Assembly (NCBI GenBank): GCA_035515055.1
Contig: DATJBV010000030.1
Coordinates: 14,522-78,521, forward strand
Reading direction: 5' to 3'
Source: Pollutimonas sp035515055
GTDB taxonomy: Bacteria > Pseudomonadota > Gammaproteobacteria > Burkholderiales > Burkholderiaceae_B
Length of the DNA stretch: 64,000 nt
Both the position numbers and the translations under genes were made by a program. How positions within the stretch are numbered: the first letter of the stretch is position 1; every line of letters begins with the position of its first letter. Under the pieces are notes generated by a model. The model saw nothing but the letters and a program-made list of their open reading frames with translations. It searched no databases and was not told where the DNA came from. Positions 50,907 through 61,819 of the stretch are shown here, piece after piece.

Positions 50907-51542
50907 ATGGCCAAGAAAAAATTCTCAAAAGAATGGATACAGCAGCATATAAATGATCCATACGTCAAAATGGCGCAACAAAAGGGCTATCGTGCTCGCG
51001 CGGCCTTCAAGTTGTCGGAAATCGTTGACGCCGAACGGCTGCTGCGGCGCGGCGACATTGTGGTCGACCTTGGCTCGGCGCCGGGCAGTTGGTCCCAGGT
51101 TGCGCGCGAACGGATGCTGGGGGCGGGCGGAATAATAGATGGCCGCATCATCGCGTTGGACATGCTGCCCATGGAGCCCGTGGCCGGCGTCGAATTCATA
51201 CAAGGCGATTTTCGCGAAGACGCCGTACTGGAGCAACTGAAAATATTGCTCGATGGCCAGAAAGTGGACCTTGTAATTTCCGACATGGCCCCCAACTTGT
51301 CAGGCGTAAGCTCTGCGGATTCAGCTAGAATTCAGCATGTCTGCGATTTGGCGCTCGATTTTGCCTGTCATCATATGAAACCCAACGGGGCGCTCATCGT
51401 CAAGGCGTTCCACGGTAGCGGATTTTCTCAAATCGTGGAGTCCTACAAGCAACATTTCCTGCGGGTAGCGGAACGCAAACCGAAGGCATCACGCGGCAAG
51501 TCATCTGAAACGTTTCTGGTGGCGCGCGGTCTTAAACCGTAA
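50907..51542 (+). CDS. rlmE: 23S rRNA (uridine-2'-O-)methyltransferase RlmE
   Basis: RlmE (FtsJ/RrmJ) methylates U2552 in the A-loop of 23S rRNA. The protein has 211 residues from the ATG at 50907. SAM motif I is VDLGSAPGSWSQVA. The K-D-K-E catalytic tetrad is in YRARAAFKL, ISDMAPNLSG, IVKAFHGSGF and SSETFLVARG. An in-frame start 25 codons upstream is inside yhbY on the other strand and is rejected. It precedes ftsH by 114 bases, matching the conserved rlmE-ftsH pair that is heat-shock controlled in E. coli. Confidence 0.96.
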   Translation: MAKKKFSKEWIQQHINDPYVKMAQQKGYRARAAFKLSEIVDAERLLRRGDIVVDLGSAPGSWSQVARERMLGAGGIIDGRIIALDMLPMEPVAGVEFIQGDFREDAVLEQLKILLDGQKVDLVISDMAPNLSGVSSADSARIQHVCDLALDFACHHMKPNGALIVKAFHGSGFSQIVESYKQHFLRVAERKPKASRGKSSETFLVARGLKP

Positions 51543-51644
51543 GGTTTCCACAACCATGATTCCTTCTATCAGGTAGAATGAATCATTGACATACTTGCTT
51601 TGCTGCCGTATTTGTGCGGGGGCGGGCGAGTCGAAAGTACACGT

Positions 51645-51650
51645 AGGAGG
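51645..51650 (+). promoter_or_regulatory. Strong ribosome-binding site that fixes the ftsH TTG start
   Basis: AGGAGG is six bases before the TTG at 51657. It supports the TTG over the upstream in-frame ATG at 51600. Confidence 0.85.
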
Positions 51651-51656
51651 TTGGCT

Positions 51657-53558
<1,902 letters not shown>

Positions 53559-53575
53559 GACCACGTGTCACGCGC

Positions 53576-54415
53576 ATGAGTCCACGTTTGCTTTGCGGGC
53601 GCTTTGAGCTGGAGCTCGGGCGCCCTTTGATCATGGGTATCGTCAACGTTACCCCGGATTCTTTCTCCGATGGTTCCGAGCACTTCGGCGCGGATGCGGC
53701 CATCGCGCATGCCATGGCGCTCGTCTCTCAAGGCGCCGACTTGCTCGACATCGGCGGCGAATCCACTCGCCCGGGCGCCCAGGAAGTATCGGCCGCCGAC
53801 GAACTGGCGCGTATATTGCCGGTTATAGAAGGGCTGCGCGGCGCGGGCGTCCCATTGTCTGTCGACACGTTCAAACCGCGCGTCATGCGCACCGTGCTCG
53901 ACGCGGGCGCCGACATGATCAACGATATTTACGGCTTTCGCCAAGACGGCGCGCTCGAGGCGGTGGCCTCATCCCGCTGTGGCCTGTGCGTCATGCACAT
54001 GCAAGGCGAACCCAAGACCATGCAGCGGGCCCCCGCATACACCGACGTTCTTGCCGAGGTGCGCGATTTCCTGCGCGCGCGGGTGGCCGCCATGCAGGCG
54101 GCCGGCATAGCCCCAGCGCGTATCGTGCTGGACCCGGGCTTCGGCTTCGGCAAGACGCCACAACAAAATTTTCTCATGCTGCGCCGCCTCGCCGATCTGC
54201 GGATAGATGCTTATCCCTGGTTGCTGGGAATGTCGCGCAAGTCCATGCTGGGCCATGTAACCGGCAAGGAGCCGGGCGACCGCGTCGCTGCCAGCGTTGC
54301 CGTCGCCTTGGCGGGTGTGGCCCGGGGGGCGCATATCCTCCGTGTGCACGATGTCGCGGCCACGGTGGATGCGGTAAAAGTATGGCAGGCAACTGAACAC
54401 GGATCTTACCTATGA
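53576..54415 (+). CDS. folP: Dihydropteroate synthase
   Basis: FolP condenses p-aminobenzoate with hydroxymethyldihydropterin pyrophosphate, and is the sulfonamide target. The 279-residue protein has IMGIVNVTPDSFSDGS as the first signature, DLLDIGGESTRPGA as the second, and LSVDTFKPRVM and LDPGFGFGKTPQQNF (pterin site). WLLGMSRKSMLGHV has the loop Ser, Arg and Lys. Order ftsH-folP-glmM is conserved. Its stop overlaps the glmM ATG by four bases. folK for the previous step is at 7 kb in this window. Confidence 0.97.
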   Translation: MSPRLLCGRFELELGRPLIMGIVNVTPDSFSDGSEHFGADAAIAHAMALVSQGADLLDIGGESTRPGAQEVSAADELARILPVIEGLRGAGVPLSVDTFKPRVMRTVLDAGADMINDIYGFRQDGALEAVASSRCGLCVMHMQGEPKTMQRAPAYTDVLAEVRDFLRARVAAMQAAGIAPARIVLDPGFGFGKTPQQNFLMLRRLADLRIDAYPWLLGMSRKSMLGHVTGKEPGDRVAASVAVALAGVARGAHILRVHDVAATVDAVKVWQATEHGSYL

Positions 54416-55758
54416 CAGAACGTAAATATTTCGGCACCGACGGCGTACGCGGCGAGGTGGGCGGGCCCACCATAAATGCCGAATTTGCATTGAAACTCGG
54501 CTATGCCGCGGGGCGCGTCCTGGCGCGCCAGCATCCCGGCCGCGGCCGTCCCACCGTGGTTATCGGCAAAGACACGCGTATTTCCGGCTATATGCTTGAA
54601 TCAGCTCTGGAAGCCGGCCTGTCCGCCGCGGGCATCGATGTACTGCTTGCCGGGCCTGTGCCGACACCGGCGGTGGCCTATCTTACGCGCGCCTTGCGGC
54701 TGGTGGCGGGTATCGTTATCAGTGCGTCGCACAATCCCTTCCAAGACAACGGCATCAAGTTCTTCTCCGCGCAAGGAATGAAGCTGCCCGACGATATCGA
54801 AGCGCAAATAGAGCTCGCCATCGATGAACCGCTGGGCTGCGTCGGTTCCGAGGCGCTCGGACGCGCCAGGCGGATAGACGATGCCGCCGGCCGCTATATC
54901 GAGTTTTGCAAAAGCACATTCCCCAACGAACTCGACTTGTCCGGCTTGTCGATCGTGGTCGATGCCGCGCATGGGGCAGCCTATAACATTGCCCCGCATG
55001 TATTTCGCGAGTTGGGCGCCGAAGTCTTCGCCATCGGCTGTAGCCCGGATGGCCTGAATATCAACGAGGGTGTCGGCGCCATGCACCCGGAGCAGCTTGT
55101 GGCCGAAGTCAGAGCCAGGGGCGCCGATCTTGGAATAGCGCTGGACGGCGATGCCGACCGGCTCCAAATGGTCGACGGCGATGGCCGCTTGTATAACGGC
55201 GACGAACTGCTATACGCTATCGTGCGCGATCGCATGACACAACGCAAGGTGAAGGGCGTCGTCGGCACGCTGATGACCAATTTCGGTTTCGAAAAAGAGA
55301 TGCAGAAGCTGGGCGTGGGATTCGAGCGGGCCAAGGTCGGCGATCGGTACGTGTTGGAAGCCATGCAGAAGCGCGGCTGGCTGTATGGTGGCGAGAGCTC
55401 GGGTCATTTGCTGTGCCTCGATTGCCACACCACGGGCGACGGCATTATTGCGGCCTTGCAGGTCTTGACAGCCATGAGCCGCAGCGGTCGCAAGCTGGCC
55501 GACCTGGTGGCCGACTTGAAGATGTACCCGCAAAAAATGGTCAACGTGCCATTGCAGCCGGGCGTCAAGTGGCAGTCGCATGCCGGGCTGCAAGCCGCCA
55601 AGGAGCAGGTCGAGATCCAGTTGAACGGCCGGGGCCGCGTCCTTATCCGCGCGTCGGGAACCGAGCCCAAGCTGCGCCTTATGGTAGAAGCAGAGGACGC
55701 CTTGCTCGCCGAGGACGGCGTGCGGCAATTGGTCGCTGTTAATCTGGGCGCCGCCTGA
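54412..55758 (+). CDS. glmM: Phosphoglucosamine mutase
   Basis: GlmM converts glucosamine-6-P to glucosamine-1-P for UDP-GlcNAc and the cell wall. The 448-residue protein begins MTERKYFGTDGVRG, has the phosphoserine loop VISASHNPFQDNGIKFF at about residue 100, the metal loop ALDGDADRLQMVD, the sugar loop GGESSGH, and the phosphate-binding RASGTEPKLRLMVEA near the end. It overlaps folP by four bases (ATGA), so it shares the ftsH-folP-glmM transcript. It is convergent with ppx. Confidence 0.97.
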   Translation: MTERKYFGTDGVRGEVGGPTINAEFALKLGYAAGRVLARQHPGRGRPTVVIGKDTRISGYMLESALEAGLSAAGIDVLLAGPVPTPAVAYLTRALRLVAGIVISASHNPFQDNGIKFFSAQGMKLPDDIEAQIELAIDEPLGCVGSEALGRARRIDDAAGRYIEFCKSTFPNELDLSGLSIVVDAAHGAAYNIAPHVFRELGAEVFAIGCSPDGLNINEGVGAMHPEQLVAEVRARGADLGIALDGDADRLQMVDGDGRLYNGDELLYAIVRDRMTQRKVKGVVGTLMTNFGFEKEMQKLGVGFERAKVGDRYVLEAMQKRGWLYGGESSGHLLCLDCHTTGDGIIAALQVLTAMSRSGRKLADLVADLKMYPQKMVNVPLQPGVKWQSHAGLQAAKEQVEIQLNGRGRVLIRASGTEPKLRLMVEAEDALLAEDGVRQLVAVNLGAA

Positions 55759-55779
55759 CGCATCGGTGGCGGCCGCGCA

Positions 55780-57288
55780 CTACTCGCGGGAAGGCGGCCC
55801 GTTCTCGAGAATTTCGAAGGTGAAGCCGGCCTTGTTCCAGTCGCGCTTTTCCGACTGAAGCGAATATTCCGAAAGCGGGTGGTTGGCAAGCCATGTTTTG
55901 TCGGCGCTGACGCGTATGCTCTTGCCGTTGGCCAGCACGGTAATGGGTAATTCGTCCTGGTCTTCACGGCGCCGCGACAAGAGCACGGCAAGCCGCAGGC
56001 ACAGCAAAGTCAGCCACTTTGCGCGCGTGGGTTCGCGCGTTTGCAGTTTCGAGACCTTGCCCTGGTGCCCGAGGGCAAACATGGACAACAGGATTTGGTC
56101 GTCTCTGGAAAATCCCGGCATGTCGGCATGCTGCAAAATATAGGCACTGTGCTTGTGGTATTCCGAGTGCGCGATGCTGATCCCGGTTTCATGCAGGTCG
56201 GCGGCCCAGCCTAGGGTGCGTGCTAATTCTTCCTTTTCCAGTCCATCGGGCAGGTCCAGCTGCTTGAAGAACTGCAGTGCTGCCCGCTTCACGCGTTCGG
56301 ACTGGCGCGTGTCGACGTGGTAGCGCTTGATGAATTGCCTGACGGTTTCGTCGCGTTTATCGTGATGCGAATCGCGGCCCAGCAAGTCGTAGAGCACGCC
56401 CACCCGTAGTGCGCCTTCGCCAGGCTGCATGACTCTGATCCTGAGTTCCTGGAATGCCGCCAGCATGATGGCCAGGCCGCCGGGGAGCACCAGCGAGCGA
56501 TCGTGCTTCAGCCCCGGCAATTCGCTCATGATGACCTTACCGTCCTTGACGAGGCGGGCGCGCAGCAATTCAAGGCCCTCGAGCGTAATGCCCTTTTTCG
56601 ACATTCCCCCTTCGACGAGAACGGCCAGCAGCCCTTTGGCGGTTCCCGAAGAGCCATAGGCCTCTTGCCAGCCGGTCTTTCGGTATTGCCTGGAGATCCC
56701 TTCCAGTTCGCGCCGGGCGGCAAGCTGAGCCTGCCGCATGCGCTCTTCGGTAACGCGGCCATCGGGAAAGAATTGCCGGGTGTAGCTCACGCAGCCCATG
56801 TATAGCGACGACATATGCAGGGGCTGGAAGCCTTTCCCGATGATGACTTCGGTGGACCCGCCCCCAATATCGATCATGAGCCGGCGGTTTGTCGATGGGG
56901 GGAGTTCGTTCGTGATGCCCGAAAAGATGAGTCGTGCTTCTTCCTGCCCCGCAATCACCTCGATCGGGAATCCTAGCGCGGCTTCCGCGCGCGGCAGGAT
57001 TTCCTTCGCGTTGCGGGCGATCCGGAACGTATTGGTCGCCACGGCGCGGACGCGATTGGGATGGAAGCCGTCGAGCCGTTCGCCAAAGCGCTTCAGGACG
57101 GTAATGGCGCGCTGAATGGCTTCCTCGCTGATGACCTTGTCGTCATCCAGGCCGGCGGCAAGCCGCACGGATTCCTTGAGGCGGTCGATGGCATATATTT
57201 GTGCAATGCCGTCTTGTTGCACGACGCGGCCGATGGAGAGTCGAAAACTGTTCGAACCCAGGTCGACGGCGGCAAGTAGGTAATCCAT
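55780..57288 (-). CDS. ppx: Exopolyphosphatase (Ppx/GppA family)
   Basis: Ppx removes terminal phosphate from polyphosphate chains. The 502-residue protein has AAVDLGSNSFRLSIGR (ASKHA phosphate-1 loop) at the N-terminus, ATNTFRIARNAKEIL, VIAGQEEARLIFSGI with the catalytic Glu, and LMIDIGGGSTEVIIG (phosphate-2). The C-terminal HD-like domain includes LGWAADLHETGISIAHSEYHKHSAYI. GppA (pppGpp) is an alternative, but length and placement next to ppk1 favour Ppx. It is divergent from ppk1 across 199 bp, a region with a Pho box on the ppk1 side. Confidence 0.93.
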   Translation of the reverse strand: MDYLLAAVDLGSNSFRLSIGRVVQQDGIAQIYAIDRLKESVRLAAGLDDDKVISEEAIQRAITVLKRFGERLDGFHPNRVRAVATNTFRIARNAKEILPRAEAALGFPIEVIAGQEEARLIFSGITNELPPSTNRRLMIDIGGGSTEVIIGKGFQPLHMSSLYMGCVSYTRQFFPDGRVTEERMRQAQLAARRELEGISRQYRKTGWQEAYGSSGTAKGLLAVLVEGGMSKKGITLEGLELLRARLVKDGKVIMSELPGLKHDRSLVLPGGLAIMLAAFQELRIRVMQPGEGALRVGVLYDLLGRDSHHDKRDETVRQFIKRYHVDTRQSERVKRAALQFFKQLDLPDGLEKEELARTLGWAADLHETGISIAHSEYHKHSAYILQHADMPGFSRDDQILLSMFALGHQGKVSKLQTREPTRAKWLTLLCLRLAVLLSRRREDQDELPITVLANGKSIRVSADKTWLANHPLSEYSLQSEKRDWNKAGFTFEILENGPPSRE

Positions 57289-57420
57289 TGGGTGTCATTT
57301 TGATTGAATACCTGCCGATTATAAAGAAGTGAATCCCCGCAACGCTTGCGGCAGCGCATGAACGACAAAATAAAGGAATGTTTTGCTAGTATGGCGCTGT
57401 AACAGTACGATTTTTTGGCC

Positions 57421-57454
57421 TTGTCATCGAGCTGTCATGAAATTGAAGTAAAAG
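57421..57454 (+). promoter_or_regulatory. Pho box and promoter before ppk1
   Basis: TTGTCAT (57421-57427), a four-base spacer, CTGTCAT (57432-57438), four more bases, and a weaker TTGAAGT (57443-57449) match the tandem 7+4 pattern bound by PhoB. TAAAAG at 57449-57454 starts 10 bases after the second repeat, the usual -10 distance. Confidence 0.8.
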
Positions 57455-57487
57455 ACTGCCTTACCCTCCGCATGGACTTATTGCCGT

Positions 57488-59560
57488 ATGCTGCCCCTGT
57501 CGTCTAGCCCCACCCTGCTGAATCGCGAACTGTCGCTGCTCAAGTTCAACGAACGGGTGCTGGCGATGGCCGAAAACCTTGAAACACCGCTGCTCGAGCG
57601 TCTGCGCTACCTGTGCATTGTCAGTTCGAACCTCGACGAATTTTTCGAGATCCGGATATCCAGCCTGAAGGAGCAGCAACGCCAAAGCCCTACAGTAATC
57701 GGCACCGACGGGTACATGCCGGGCGAAGCCTTCGAGCGCGTGCAAGTGGCAACGCACCAACTCGTCGACCGGCAGAATAGTTTGCTGACCAACGATGTCC
57801 TGCCCAAGCTAAGAGAAGAAGGCATTGCCTTGCTCGATCCGGCCGAATGGACCGATCAGTTGCGCGAATGGGCGTACGCCGGCTTCAATCGCGAGGTCAT
57901 GCCCATGCTCACGCCCATTGGACTGGATCCGGCCCATCCATTTCCGCGGGTCTACAACAAGAGCCTGAACTTTATCGTCGCACTATCGGGACAAGACGCC
58001 TTCGGTCGCAGCGCCTCCATTGCCATTGTCCAGGCGCCGCGCGCGCTGCCGCGCGTCATCAAGGTGCCGACTGAAATCTCCGGAATTCCCCATGGCTACA
58101 TACTGCTCACCGCGCTCATAGGCGCGTTCGTCGGCGACCTGTTCCCCGGCCTAGACATGAAGGGCTGTTACCAATGGCGCGTCACCCGAAACAGCGACCT
58201 TTTCGTCGACGAGGAAGAAATAACGAATTTGCGCCATGCCTTGCAGGGCGAACTCTCGCAACGCAACTTCGGGGCGGCCGTACGGCTTGAAATCGACCGC
58301 GTCATGCCCGGCAATCTGGCGGCATTCCTGCAAAAGGAATTCCAGCTCCAGCCGCAGGATACCTACCGCGTCAGCGGTCCCGTGAATCTGTCGCGGCTGA
58401 TGCAATTATGCAATGTGGTGGAGCGGCCCGAGCTGCTGTTTCCCGACCACCGCCCCGCAATACCGCCGCCGTTCGATACCGTGCAGGACAGGCCGGCGGA
58501 GCTATTTGCCTCCATTGCCGAAAAGGACCGCCTGCTGCACCATCCATACCAATCATTCCAGCCGGTGCTCGACTTCATCACCGCGGCGGCGCTCGACCCG
58601 GCGGTGGTGGCCATCAAACAAACGATTTATCGCACAGGCGAAGACTCCGAACTCATGCGCTTGCTGGTGGCGGCCGCCAAGGCCGGCAAGGAAGTCACCG
58701 TGGTGGTCGAACTGATGGCGCGTTTCGACGAACAAACCAATATCAACTGGGCTGCCAAGCTGGAAGAGGTGGGCGCCCACGTGAGCTATGGCGTTGTAGG
58801 GCACAAGACCCACGCCAAGATGGTGCTGGTCTTGCGCCGCGAGCATGGGCATATACGGCGCTATGGGCACCTTGGCACGGGCAATTACCATCCGCGCACG
58901 GCGCGTTTATATACCGATTTCGGCCTGCTCACGGCCGATCAGAAGTTGTGTGAAGACATGGACAAGGTGTTTTCGCTGCTGACAGGGTTGGGGGCGCGCC
59001 GGCCGCTGAAGTTGTTGCTGCAGTCGCCGTTCACGCTGCACGAGACCATGGTGGCCCTGATACGCAACGAAGCCATCAACGCCAAAGCGGGCAAGAAGGC
59101 GCGCATCATGGCCAAAATGAACTCCCTGCTGGAGCCGATCATCATCGACGCCTTGTACAAGGCCAGCCAGGCGGGCGTGAAGGTCGACCTTGTCGTGCGC
59201 GGCGCGTGCGCATTGCGCGCAGGTGTTCCCGGCCTGTCCGACAACATACGGGTGCGCTCCATCATCGGACGTTTCCTGGAACACTCCAGGGTGTTTTATT
59301 TCTACGACAATGGGGCGGAAAATGTATATTTGTCGTCGGCCGACTGGATGGATCGCAACTTCTTCCGGCGTGTCGAGATTGCCTTCCCCATTCTGGACAA
59401 GACGCTTAAAAAACGCGTTATAAGCGAATCGTTCACATACGCCTTGCGCGACAATCAATGCGCCTGGCGGGCATTGCCGGGCGGGACGTACGTAAAGGTG
59501 AAAAGCCGGCGCACCCCGTTCAGCCTGCATCAACACTTGACTCAGCAATTAGGACGCTAA
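57488..59560 (+). CDS. ppk1: Polyphosphate kinase 1
   Basis: Ppk1 reversibly makes polyphosphate from ATP at the membrane. The 690-residue protein is normal size. LNRELSLLKFNERVLAMA opens domain N, FFEIRISSLKEQ follows, then QSFQPVLDFITAAALDPAVVAIKQTIYRTGEDS with the ATP/phosphate-binding Lys/Arg cluster. The autophosphorylated His lies in HLGTGNYHPRTARLYTDFG (HKTHAKMVL is the first half), and ADWMDRNFFRRVEIAFP is the family end. An ATG at 57488 follows a PhoB box and TAAAAG, so low-phosphate induction is likely. pstS follows after 102 bp with its own Pho box. Confidence 0.97.
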   Translation: MLPLSSSPTLLNRELSLLKFNERVLAMAENLETPLLERLRYLCIVSSNLDEFFEIRISSLKEQQRQSPTVIGTDGYMPGEAFERVQVATHQLVDRQNSLLTNDVLPKLREEGIALLDPAEWTDQLREWAYAGFNREVMPMLTPIGLDPAHPFPRVYNKSLNFIVALSGQDAFGRSASIAIVQAPRALPRVIKVPTEISGIPHGYILLTALIGAFVGDLFPGLDMKGCYQWRVTRNSDLFVDEEEITNLRHALQGELSQRNFGAAVRLEIDRVMPGNLAAFLQKEFQLQPQDTYRVSGPVNLSRLMQLCNVVERPELLFPDHRPAIPPPFDTVQDRPAELFASIAEKDRLLHHPYQSFQPVLDFITAAALDPAVVAIKQTIYRTGEDSELMRLLVAAAKAGKEVTVVVELMARFDEQTNINWAAKLEEVGAHVSYGVVGHKTHAKMVLVLRREHGHIRRYGHLGTGNYHPRTARLYTDFGLLTADQKLCEDMDKVFSLLTGLGARRPLKLLLQSPFTLHETMVALIRNEAINAKAGKKARIMAKMNSLLEPIIIDALYKASQAGVKVDLVVRGACALRAGVPGLSDNIRVRSIIGRFLEHSRVFYFYDNGAENVYLSSADWMDRNFFRRVEIAFPILDKTLKKRVISESFTYALRDNQCAWRALPGGTYVKVKSRRTPFSLHQHLTQQLGR

Positions 59561-59572
59561 CTTATTTTCGCA

Positions 59573-59606
59573 CTGTCACGAACATGTCATATTTCAAGCC
59601 TAGTAT
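59573..59606 (+). promoter_or_regulatory. Pho box and promoter before pstS
   Basis: CTGTCAC (59573-59579), GAAC, ATGTCAT (59584-59590) and ATTT form the tandem 7+4 PhoB pattern. TAGTAT (59601-59606) starts exactly 10 bases after the second repeat. This is the best-formed regulatory site in the window. Confidence 0.87.
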
Positions 59607-59662
59607 GACGTCTGTGCAGGGTTAGCCTGTCTCAACCAGTCTCAGTTCAAGAGGATTCCTCG

Positions 59663-60706
59663 ATGTTTACACGTGTTTTATTACAGGTTTCGGTCGGCGT
59701 GGCGTTTGCCGCCGCATCCTTGACGGCGCATGCTGCCGACATTACTGGCGCGGGCGCATCCTTCCCGTATCCCATTTATGCAAAATGGGCCGCCCAATAC
59801 CAGAAAGAAACCGGCAACCGCATCAATTATCAGTCCATCGGTTCGGGCGGCGGTCAGCAACAAATCATCGCCAAGACGGTCGATTTCGGCGCCTCTGACG
59901 ACCCCATGAAAGCCGCGGCCCTGGAAGAGAACGGTTTATTCCAGTTTCCCGCCATCATCGGCGGCACGGTGCCGGTAATCAACGTCGCTGGCATCAAGCC
60001 GGGCGAGCTCAAGCTTTCCGGTCCTGTCATTGCCGATATTTTCATGGGCAAGATCACGAAGTGGGACGACGCCGCCATCAAGGCAATGAATCCCGACATC
60101 AAGCTGCCTAGCGCATCGATCATTGTGGTTCACCGCTCGGACGGTTCGGGCACTACGTTTGGCTGGACGAACTATTTGTCCAAGGTGTCGCCCGCATGGA
60201 AAGATACCGTGGGCGAAGGCAAGGCGGTCAAGTGGCCTACAGGCCAAGGCGGCAAGGGCAACGAAGGCGTGGCCGCTTATGTGCGCCAGCTGAAGAATTC
60301 AATCGGATACGTTGAATATGCCTACGCCAAGCAGAACAACCTGGCATGGACCCAACTGAAAAACAAGGACGGCAAATTCGTTCAGCCTACCCAGGAAGCA
60401 TTCGCCGCCGCGGCCGCGAACGCCGACTGGAAAAGCGCCCCCGGCATGGGTGTTGTACTGACCGAAGAGCCCGGTGCCGATTCCTGGCCGGTCACGTCCG
60501 CCAGCTTCATCCTGTTGCACAAGAAACAGGACAAGCCCGACGCTGCGAAAGAAGTATTGGCTTTCTTCGACTGGGCCTTCAAGAAGGGCGACGCAATGGC
60601 CGCCGAGCTCGACTATGTGCCTATGCCCGATAAAGTCACCGACGTCATCGCTGAAAGCTGGAAGGCGGAAATCAAGGGTGCCGATGGCGTTGCCGTCTGG
60701 AAGTAA
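59663..60706 (+). CDS. pstS: Phosphate ABC transporter substrate-binding protein
   Basis: PstS traps phosphate in the periplasm for PstCAB. The 347-residue protein has a signal peptide (residues 1-24, ending TAHA), then DITGAGASFPYPIYAKWAAQY, SIGSGGGQQQIIAKTVDFGASDDPM and DGSGTTFGWTNYLS, the three phosphate-contact loops. VEYAYAKQNNLAWTQLKN and ADSWPVTSASFILLHKK follow. A PhoB box and TAGTAT promoter lie upstream. Two hairpins separate it from pstC, which may keep pstS mRNA more abundant than the rest. Confidence 0.97.
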   Translation: MFTRVLLQVSVGVAFAAASLTAHAADITGAGASFPYPIYAKWAAQYQKETGNRINYQSIGSGGGQQQIIAKTVDFGASDDPMKAAALEENGLFQFPAIIGGTVPVINVAGIKPGELKLSGPVIADIFMGKITKWDDAAIKAMNPDIKLPSASIIVVHRSDGSGTTFGWTNYLSKVSPAWKDTVGEGKAVKWPTGQGGKGNEGVAAYVRQLKNSIGYVEYAYAKQNNLAWTQLKNKDGKFVQPTQEAFAAAAANADWKSAPGMGVVLTEEPGADSWPVTSASFILLHKKQDKPDAAKEVLAFFDWAFKKGDAMAAELDYVPMPDKVTDVIAESWKAEIKGADGVAVWK

Positions 60707-60714
60707 TGCATGAA

Positions 60715-60781
60715 ACGAGCCTTCGCGGGCTCGTATAAGCTCACGAAAGACGGTGCTGTGCAGACAGCACCGTCTTTCGTG
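60715..60781 (+). promoter_or_regulatory. Two intra-operon hairpins between pstS and pstC, one with an 18-bp perfect stem
   Basis: The first hairpin pairs 60715-60721 with 60728-60734. The second pairs 60742-60759 with 60764-60781, a perfect 18-bp stem around GCAG. No T-run follows. They probably attenuate read-through or protect the 3' end of pstS mRNA. Confidence 0.65.
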
Positions 60782-60864
60782 TGTAAAAATCATGGTGTTT
60801 TCCCCAAATTTCGTGTGGTGTCCCGTGTGCATACCTGTAGTCTTCGCAACAAAAAAAAGCCGAC

Positions 60865-61806
60865 ATGAAAAAGAATAACCAGAACGCGCTGATGGACACC
60901 CTGTTCAGAGGCCTGACGCGCTCATTCGCGTTTTTCGTATTCATGTTGCTGGCTGCCATCATGGCATCGCTGATCTACGGCAGCCGTGAATCCATCGCCG
61001 AACATGGCATTGCGTTCCTCTGGACCAATAATTGGGATCCCGTACAAAACGTTTATGGGGCCATGGTGCCTATTGTCGGCACTTTGCTGACATCGGCCAT
61101 CGCCCTCATCATCGCTGTGCCGGTTTCGTTCGGCATTGCCATGTTCCTGACCGAGCTTTCGCCTGTCTGGTTGCGCCGGCCATTGGGAACGGCCATAGAA
61201 ATGCTGGCCGCCATCCCTTCCATCATCTACGGGATGTGGGGCCTCTTCGTGTTCGTGCCGATCTTCCAGGAATTCGTGCAGCCGCATGTCATCGACTTCT
61301 TCGCCGGCGTACCGGTGCTGCAAGATGTCTTCGCCGGCCCTCCGTTCGGCATCGGCGTGTTCACGGCGGGACTGATCCTGTCGATCATGGTGATTCCCTT
61401 CATTACGGCGGTCATGCGCGATGTGTTCGAACTCGTGCCGCCACTGCTGAAAGAGTCGGCCTACGGGCTGGGCAGCACGACGTGGGAAGTGGTCTGGAAA
61501 GTCGTTCTGCCGTATACCAAAAGCGGGGTCATCGGCGGCATCATGCTGGGCCTGGGCCGCGCACTCGGCGAGACCATGGCCGTCACCTTCGTGATCGGCA
61601 ATGCCTTCAACCTGCCGTCGTCCATATTTGCGCCTTCCAACTCCATTGCGTCGGCCCTGGCAAATGAATTCAACGAAGCGGGCGGCATGCAGAAAGCGGC
61701 ACTGCTCGAGCTCGGTCTCATCCTGTTCCTGATCACCACGGTCGTGTTGTCTCTCTCCAAACTGTTGCTTCTTCGCCTGTCAAAGAGCGAAGGCGTGACG
61801 CACTAG
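60865..61806 (+). CDS. pstC: Phosphate ABC transporter permease PstC
   Basis: PstC is one of two channel subunits of the phosphate importer. The 313-residue protein has about six helices. LTRSFAFFVFMLLAAIMASLI is the first, PVSFGIAMFLTELSPVWLRRPLGTAIEMLAAIPSIIYGMWGLFVF the typical second/third, and the EAA loop LKESAYGLGSTTWEVVWKVVLPY contacts PstB. GRALGETMAVTFVIGNAF is a family signature. It is separated from pstS by 158 bp with two hairpins and is followed by pstA after 13 bp. Confidence 0.96.
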   Translation: MKKNNQNALMDTLFRGLTRSFAFFVFMLLAAIMASLIYGSRESIAEHGIAFLWTNNWDPVQNVYGAMVPIVGTLLTSAIALIIAVPVSFGIAMFLTELSPVWLRRPLGTAIEMLAAIPSIIYGMWGLFVFVPIFQEFVQPHVIDFFAGVPVLQDVFAGPPFGIGVFTAGLILSIMVIPFITAVMRDVFELVPPLLKESAYGLGSTTWEVVWKVVLPYTKSGVIGGIMLGLGRALGETMAVTFVIGNAFNLPSSIFAPSNSIASALANEFNEAGGMQKAALLELGLILFLITTVVLSLSKLLLLRLSKSEGVTH

Positions 61807-61819
61807 GCCGGCGCCCATT

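Noticed and set aside
60742..60781. The 18-bp inverted repeat as transposon or IS ends.
   Set aside because: The arms are four bases apart with nothing between them, there is no target duplication and no transposase nearby.
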